A stretch of 64,000 nt of DNA from Candidatus Peregrinibacteria bacterium (GTDB lineage Bacteria > Patescibacteriota > Gracilibacteria > CAIRYL01 > GCA-016699755). Both the position numbers and the translations under genes were made by a program. The stretch is from assembly GCA_016699755.1 (NCBI GenBank), contig CP065009.1, forward strand, positions 1,302,001 to 1,366,000, written 5' to 3'. Each line of letters opens with the position of its first letter. Position 1 is the first letter of the stretch. Shown one piece after another: positions 59,994 through 64,000 of this stretch. A model generated the notes under the pieces. It saw only the letters and a list, made by a program, of their open reading frames with translations, was not told the origin of the DNA and did no database searches.

Positions 59994-60788
59994 CTATTTC
60001 GTTGTACTGCTATCACCTTTTTCATATCCCTCTTCTTCAATTTTTTGTGCTAGATGTATATCGCCTGTTTTTTGAATGTGCCCGTTGTCAAAGAGATGAA
60101 CAAAATCTGGGGAAATGTATTGGAGGATTCGAGGGTAATGAGTAATGAGAATAATCCCCATATTCATCTCATTCTTAAGAATATTTACTCGATCACATAC
60201 AACACGAAGTGCATCCACATCAAGTCCAGAATCGAGTTCATCAAGAATAACAAGCTTTGGGCGGAGAATTTCCATTTGAAGAATCTCCGATTTCTTTTTC
60301 TCTCCTCCCGAAAATCCATCGTTTACACTTCGCCCTAAAAACGTCTCCGGCAATCGTACGTTTGGAAGCTTTTCAGAAATATCTTTTCGAAATCGAATCG
60401 GAGAAATCTCTTTGCGAAGAACCTTGTCCTTTCGTGCTTCTGCGAGTGTTTTTTTCGCATTTCGGAGTACTTTTGTTTGATGAATGGTATGGAGAAATTG
60501 CTGATATGGCACTCCCGAAATTTCACGAGGTTGTTGAAAAAGGAGGAATATTCCTCGTTCACTCCGTTCTTCTGGAGAAAGCGGAAGAATGTCTTCGCCA
60601 AAAAATTGAATAGATCCTTGAGAGATAGTATAGGACGGGTGTCCTAATAGCACCTTGGCAAGAGTGGATTTTCCAGAACCATTTGGCCCCATAATTGCAT
60701 GGACTTCTCCTTGCTGAACGGTGAGGGAGAGGTGCGAAAGAATTTCTTTCTCTTCAAGTTTTACCTGAAGGTTTTGTATTTCAAGCAT
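59994..60788 (-). CDS. sufC: SufC, Fe-S cluster assembly ATPase
   Basis: SufC is the ABC-type ATPase of the SUF iron-sulfur scaffold. The 264-aa protein has Walker A GPNGSGKST (about residues 35-43), the Q-loop region, the ABC signature FSGGEKKKSEI (about 157-167) and Walker B KLVILDELDSGLD (about 176-188) with the His switch LITHYPR. ATG 60788 is preferred over an in-frame TTG six bases upstream. sufB and sufD do not adjoin it in this window. It converges with the V-ATPase subunit D gene with a 13-bp gap. Confidence 0.93.
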   Translation of the reverse strand: MLEIQNLQVKLEEKEILSHLSLTVQQGEVHAIMGPNGSGKSTLAKVLLGHPSYTISQGSIQFFGEDILPLSPEERSERGIFLLFQQPREISGVPYQQFLHTIHQTKVLRNAKKTLAEARKDKVLRKEISPIRFRKDISEKLPNVRLPETFLGRSVNDGFSGGEKKKSEILQMEILRPKLVILDELDSGLDVDALRVVCDRVNILKNEMNMGIILITHYPRILQYISPDFVHLFDNGHIQKTGDIHLAQKIEEEGYEKGDSSTTK

Positions 60789-60846
60789 AAACAAGGAATC
60801 TACAAAAATAATAACACAACAAGGGTAGCAGATTTAGAAGATTGTT

Positions 60847-61467
60847 TCACAAAGCAATTTTTTGGTGCGTACTCAAAAACTGCTCCAAAAACTGCTTTAG
60901 TGCTTGCATTGCCTTGCCACGATGACTCACTGCATTTTTTTCTTCTGGCGACATGGTGGCATATACCTTGGTTTTTCCCTCAGGAATAAAGAGGGCAGAG
61001 ACAGGGATGCCTTTTGGAGGCAAACATTGTGGCGAATGCGCAAGTATTCCTTTGGTTTCTCCTGTAAAAACAGAGCGAATATTTCCTTCTGCCACAAAAA
61101 CAGCAGTACAAAAAAAGGTTGCTGATCGATCATTCTCTCCTTCCATGCGTTTTAAAAAGTGTTCCATCCATTCCGCATCACTTGCTTGCTCACCAGCACC
61201 CCAACGACGAGTTTGAACACCAAGTTCTCCCGAAAGAGCAGAAACTTCAAGTCCCGAATCTTCTGCGATAACCGGAAATCCAGTTTTCTGAAAAAAGAAA
61301 TCCGCTTTTTGAAAGGCATTTTCTTCATAGGTTGTTCCTGTTTCTTCTACATTATTTGTAAATCCTAAATCAGCAAGCGTTATAAACTCTGCGGGAAGAT
61401 CTCCGATGACTTCCCGCATTTCTCGTACTTTTCCAGAATTGCCAGTGGCAATAAGAATGCGCTTCAT
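60847..61467 (-). CDS. rdgB: RdgB/HAM1-type dITP/XTP pyrophosphatase
   Basis: The enzyme removes deaminated purine nucleotides. The 206-aa length is normal. Motifs: ATGNSGKVREM (about residues 7-17), EENAFQKADFFF, IAEDSGLEV (about 67-75, Asp pocket), and the C-terminal SHRGKAMQALKQFL (about 182-195). The region FCTAVFVAEGNIRSVFTGETKGIL is as expected. Its start overlaps the trigger factor stop by 4 nt (61464-61467), so both are on one mRNA. Confidence 0.96.
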   Translation of the reverse strand: MKRILIATGNSGKVREMREVIGDLPAEFITLADLGFTNNVEETGTTYEENAFQKADFFFQKTGFPVIAEDSGLEVSALSGELGVQTRRWGAGEQASDAEWMEHFLKRMEGENDRSATFFCTAVFVAEGNIRSVFTGETKGILAHSPQCLPPKGIPVSALFIPEGKTKVYATMSPEEKNAVSHRGKAMQALKQFLEQFLSTHQKIAL

Positions 61468-62771
61468 TTCTCTGATGATTCTTTCTTCTTTTGTATCCCA
61501 AGAAATCGATCAAAAAGTGCTTCTACTCGTAAACGGTGTTCTGCACGCTTCCAGAGCTCTGAATTTTTTGTGATATTGTGGTCATGATTGTGATGCGTGT
61601 GAGGAGGAAGTTCCTCATGAAATAATTCGTGTGCGAAGTGCTGAATATTTTTTTCTGGTATGGATATTTCTGAAAGATCCAAAAGATACCCAATAATAAG
61701 ACGTTCCCGAGAGCGTTTTTCTGCCTCTGGCCAATTCTCTTTTTCAAAATCTTCTTCCGTTTTCTTCATGTTCGCGAGGTGTTGTTCCCACGTAAATCCC
61801 ATTTGTTGCACTCGATCCTTGAGAAACTCTTTCATATTTGTCATTTCTTCCTGCACAAAAATATCAGGAAGATCCATAGTTGCCTTTTTATTCCAGATTT
61901 CAAGAAGCTCATTTTCTCGCCGACTTCGCTCTTCATTTTCTGCTTTCTCGAGGAGGATTTTTTCAATTTCCAAACGCATACTTTCGGCGCTTGCTGTTTC
62001 GCCAAATATTTTTTGTGCGAACGCATCATCCACCATTGGAAGAACTTGCTCGTATACCCCTACCATATTGATGTCAAATACAACTGGCTTTCCGGAAAGA
62101 TGTTGCGCTCCGTAGTCTTTTGGGAAGGTCATTGTAAAGGTTTTTTCTTCTCCTGTTTTCATTCCTATAAGTTCTTTTTCGAAATCCGAAAGGAGTTGTC
62201 CTTTTCCAAGAACAACCGGATGCATTTTGCTTTCCGTGCCTTCAAGAGGAACACCATCTGGTGTTTTTCCGAAAAAACTAATCTCCACAAAGTCACCATC
62301 TTTCGCAGGTCGATCGACTGGTTTTCGCTCGATAAAACGCTCCCGAAGTTCATCAATAACCTTCTCCTTTTCTTTTTCTGAAACAACTATTTTCTTTTTG
62401 GGGACAGAGACATCTTCCCATTTTTCAAGAGTGATTTCTGGGAAAGAGGTGATGATTGCCGTAAAACGAAAAGGGTTGAGCGATTCCACCGAAACTTCTG
62501 GCAAAATAAGAGGAGTGATCTTTTCCTCTATCATTGCCTTTGTGAGAAGATCGGGAATTGCTCTTTCTGCCATTTCTGAAAGGATCATTGCTTCTCCGTA
62601 GTGTTCCACAAGAATTTTTTCAGGAATATGTCCTTTTCGAAACCCCGGAATATTTGCTTTCGCAGAAAGGGCGGCAAGAGAGCCTTGACGATATTTTCCC
62701 AAAACATCGTTTTCAATTTCGACGGTAAGTTGCACCTGAGACTTTGGCAACTTCTTTTTTTCTCTTTTCAT
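61464..62771 (-). CDS. tig: Trigger factor, ribosome-associated chaperone
   Basis: Trigger factor binds the ribosome exit and folds nascent chains. The 435-aa protein has the N-terminal ribosome-binding signature (NIPGFRKGHIPEKILVEHYG, about residues 40-59), an FKBP-type PPIase domain (about 155-240, DGDFVEISFFGKTPDGVPLEG) and the long helical C-terminal arms (about 255-430). The C-terminal His-rich stretch (PPHTHHNHDHN, about 390-400) is unusual. rdgB follows with a 4-nt overlap. All three domains are present. Confidence 0.95.
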   Translation of the reverse strand: MKREKKKLPKSQVQLTVEIENDVLGKYRQGSLAALSAKANIPGFRKGHIPEKILVEHYGEAMILSEMAERAIPDLLTKAMIEEKITPLILPEVSVESLNPFRFTAIITSFPEITLEKWEDVSVPKKKIVVSEKEKEKVIDELRERFIERKPVDRPAKDGDFVEISFFGKTPDGVPLEGTESKMHPVVLGKGQLLSDFEKELIGMKTGEEKTFTMTFPKDYGAQHLSGKPVVFDINMVGVYEQVLPMVDDAFAQKIFGETASAESMRLEIEKILLEKAENEERSRRENELLEIWNKKATMDLPDIFVQEEMTNMKEFLKDRVQQMGFTWEQHLANMKKTEEDFEKENWPEAEKRSRERLIIGYLLDLSEISIPEKNIQHFAHELFHEELPPHTHHNHDHNITKNSELWKRAEHRLRVEALFDRFLGIQKKKESSEK

Positions 62772-62831
62772 GGGGTCAACAAAAATATGCCAAGAGATTG
62801 TGTCACAAAAAGTCCTTGGGGAGCAAATGGG

Positions 62832-64000
62832 CTACTGAAACCGAACTGAGATTCGACCCGAAATACGAGGGGAAGCATTTTTTCGGAAAGCTTTTAGATA
62901 GAAACGCCATTCTCCGCATTTTTCTGGAGAAAAGGTGGCTGTAAAAATGCCAGTTGCTGTTAATTCCGAAAAATTTGCGATTCTCTTTTTCTCACCATTT
63001 CCCTCTCCCCAGAGCTCCAAATGATCGAAGTCGTTTCGAAGTTCTGTGTCTGTTCCGGCTTCTAGGCGAATACTTTCTCCACAGGAAACAATGCTTCCAT
63101 TCTGAGGGGTTCGTATTTTAAATGTTTCCGAGGTTTCGGTTTTGCGAATGCGAAAAGGAGCGGATGATTCCATTTGATTCCCAGAATAATCGGTTGCTAC
63201 TACGAGAAGTACGTATTCTGCATCCGTATTGGGACTTTCCCACTCCCACTCAAATGGGGCAAAAAGGTCAGCACCAATTCGCTCGTTATTCACAAAGAAT
63301 TCTACTTTTTGTACTGCGCCAAAGATATCTACTGCGTCTGCCGAAAAGAGGAGCGATGTTCCTCCCGAAAAGCTTTCGTTTGGATGTGGGACGGTAATAG
63401 AAACATCCGGAGGAGAAGTGTCTTTTTTTGGCGAAACAGTAATTTCGGCACTTCCAGAATAGAGGAGTGTGTCTTGCACTTCAACGCGCAACCGAATTTT
63501 ATCTGAGGCACTTCTAGCTATAGGAATAACATATTGTTCTTCAGGAGCATCAAATGATTTCAAAAGTCGGTCATCCACAAAAAATCGAACCGAATGAAAT
63601 CCGTTTGGAATATTCGCATCTATAGAAATTGCCATGCGAGGAGCAGAGACATTGCCCCCCTCGGTTGGATTGACAAAAGAAACACGAGGCGCATTTTCAC
63701 GTGTTTTTTGTGTATGAACATCATCCTGTTCTGTGGGAATGGTCGCCGAAATATCTTCTCCAATACCAAGCTCTGTCAAAAATGTTTCCCTGTTTTTTGT
63801 TAGCCACTCTTGTACAGGATTCTCCCATTCAGGTCGATCGGGATAGTAGGAATGAAGATTGGGAACTGCGCGCTTCTCAATGGCGTCTTTTGGTGTAAAC
63901 GTGCTGGGAAGTTTTCCACTGATAGAGTCGACTTCTACAAAAGAGAGTGAAGTATCTTCTGTCGATGGAATATTCGCCGTGGCAAATGTTTCTTGAATTA
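62832..64000 (-). CDS. C-terminal part of a penicillin-binding protein with Ig-like domains (partial)
   Basis: The frame is open to the right edge (389 codons visible), so the N-terminus is missing. The first visible part has VDSISGKLPSTFTPKDAIEKR and then VPNLHSYYPDRPEWENPVQEWL, which resembles the tail of class A penicillin-binding proteins (PBP1A type). After it come three Ig-like beta domains (about nt 63690-63430, 63420-63150 and 63140-62850): VSFVNPTEGGNVSAPRMAISI, VSITVPHPNESFSGGTSLLF and FKIRTPQNGSIVSCGESIRL. The glycosyltransferase and transpeptidase domains would lie off the edge. The TTG at 63779 is not a real start since the frame continues upstream. Confidence 0.75.
   Translation of the reverse strand, partial: IQETFATANIPSTEDTSLSFVEVDSISGKLPSTFTPKDAIEKRAVPNLHSYYPDRPEWENPVQEWLTKNRETFLTELGIGEDISATIPTEQDDVHTQKTRENAPRVSFVNPTEGGNVSAPRMAISIDANIPNGFHSVRFFVDDRLLKSFDAPEEQYVIPIARSASDKIRLRVEVQDTLLYSGSAEITVSPKKDTSPPDVSITVPHPNESFSGGTSLLFSADAVDIFGAVQKVEFFVNNERIGADLFAPFEWEWESPNTDAEYVLLVVATDYSGNQMESSAPFRIRKTETSETFKIRTPQNGSIVSCGESIRLEAGTDTELRNDFDHLELWGEGNGEKKRIANFSELTATGIFTATFSPEKCGEWRFYLKAFRKNASPRISGRISVRFQ

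Noticed and set aside
1..64000. UGA read as glycine.
   Set aside because: TGA ends genes at natural ends and in ATGA overlaps (8243-8245, 18118-18120, 53697-53699), so the standard code applies.

Overview
The window looks like a chromosomal segment of a Patescibacteria (Candidate Phyla Radiation) bacterium. The pointers are lamin-tail-domain and SLH surface proteins, a TrbC/VirB2-like pilin, a LemA/DUF3137 pair, weak or absent Shine-Dalgarno sequences, and some promoters placed almost on the start codon. TGA ends many genes (positions 3037-3039, 8243-8245, 18118-18120), so the UGA=Gly code of Gracilibacteria and Absconditabacteria is not used. A Peregrinibacteria-like host is plausible, but that is inference.

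Left housekeeping block (1-9443): the 3' part of a lamin-tail surface protein, a Fur-type regulator, pgk, a small unknown gene, a pilin-like two-helix protein behind a strong RNA hairpin, an undecaprenyl-phosphate sugar transferase coupled to yggS, two envelope genes, and ssrA (tmRNA, 8983-9443).

Accessory block 1 (9444 to at least 26305): an integrated element abuts the 3' end of ssrA. A large serine recombinase reads antisense into the tmRNA. Leftward genes encode an excisionase-like HTH protein, a 42-aa protein, a CHC2/TOPRIM primase and an unknown protein. Divergent from an unknown 429-aa protein runs an eight-gene rightward operon: hsdM, rhuM-like, two small genes (one with a HEPN-type RNxxxH motif), hsdS, an SF1 helicase with a second RNxxxH motif at its N-terminus, hsdR, and a T5orf172/GIY-YIG-type protein. 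It looks like a type I restriction system extended with extra defence parts.

Accessory block 2 (26407-40800): two giant secreted proteins. One has 2035 aa with a seven-repeat LVIVD propeller. The other has about 1431 aa with transglutaminase-like, LGFP and phosphodiester-glycosidase-like regions. Around them lie a truncated REP-associated transposase, two identical 39-bp REP-like palindromes, two decayed copies of a small gene, and a Fic protein with a repeat-rich operator.

Right housekeeping block (40850-64000): rnj, coaBC, mutY, a class I ribonucleotide reductase gene behind a pair of NrdR boxes, lemA and two DUF3137 paralogues split by a complete IS1595-family element, a CIRCE-controlled unknown gene, gatC/gatA with a secreted protein gene between them, pyrB-pyrC, an SLH protein, a lone V-type ATPase subunit D, sufC, rdgB-tig, and the C-terminal part of a probable class A penicillin-binding protein with Ig-like domains that runs off the right edge.
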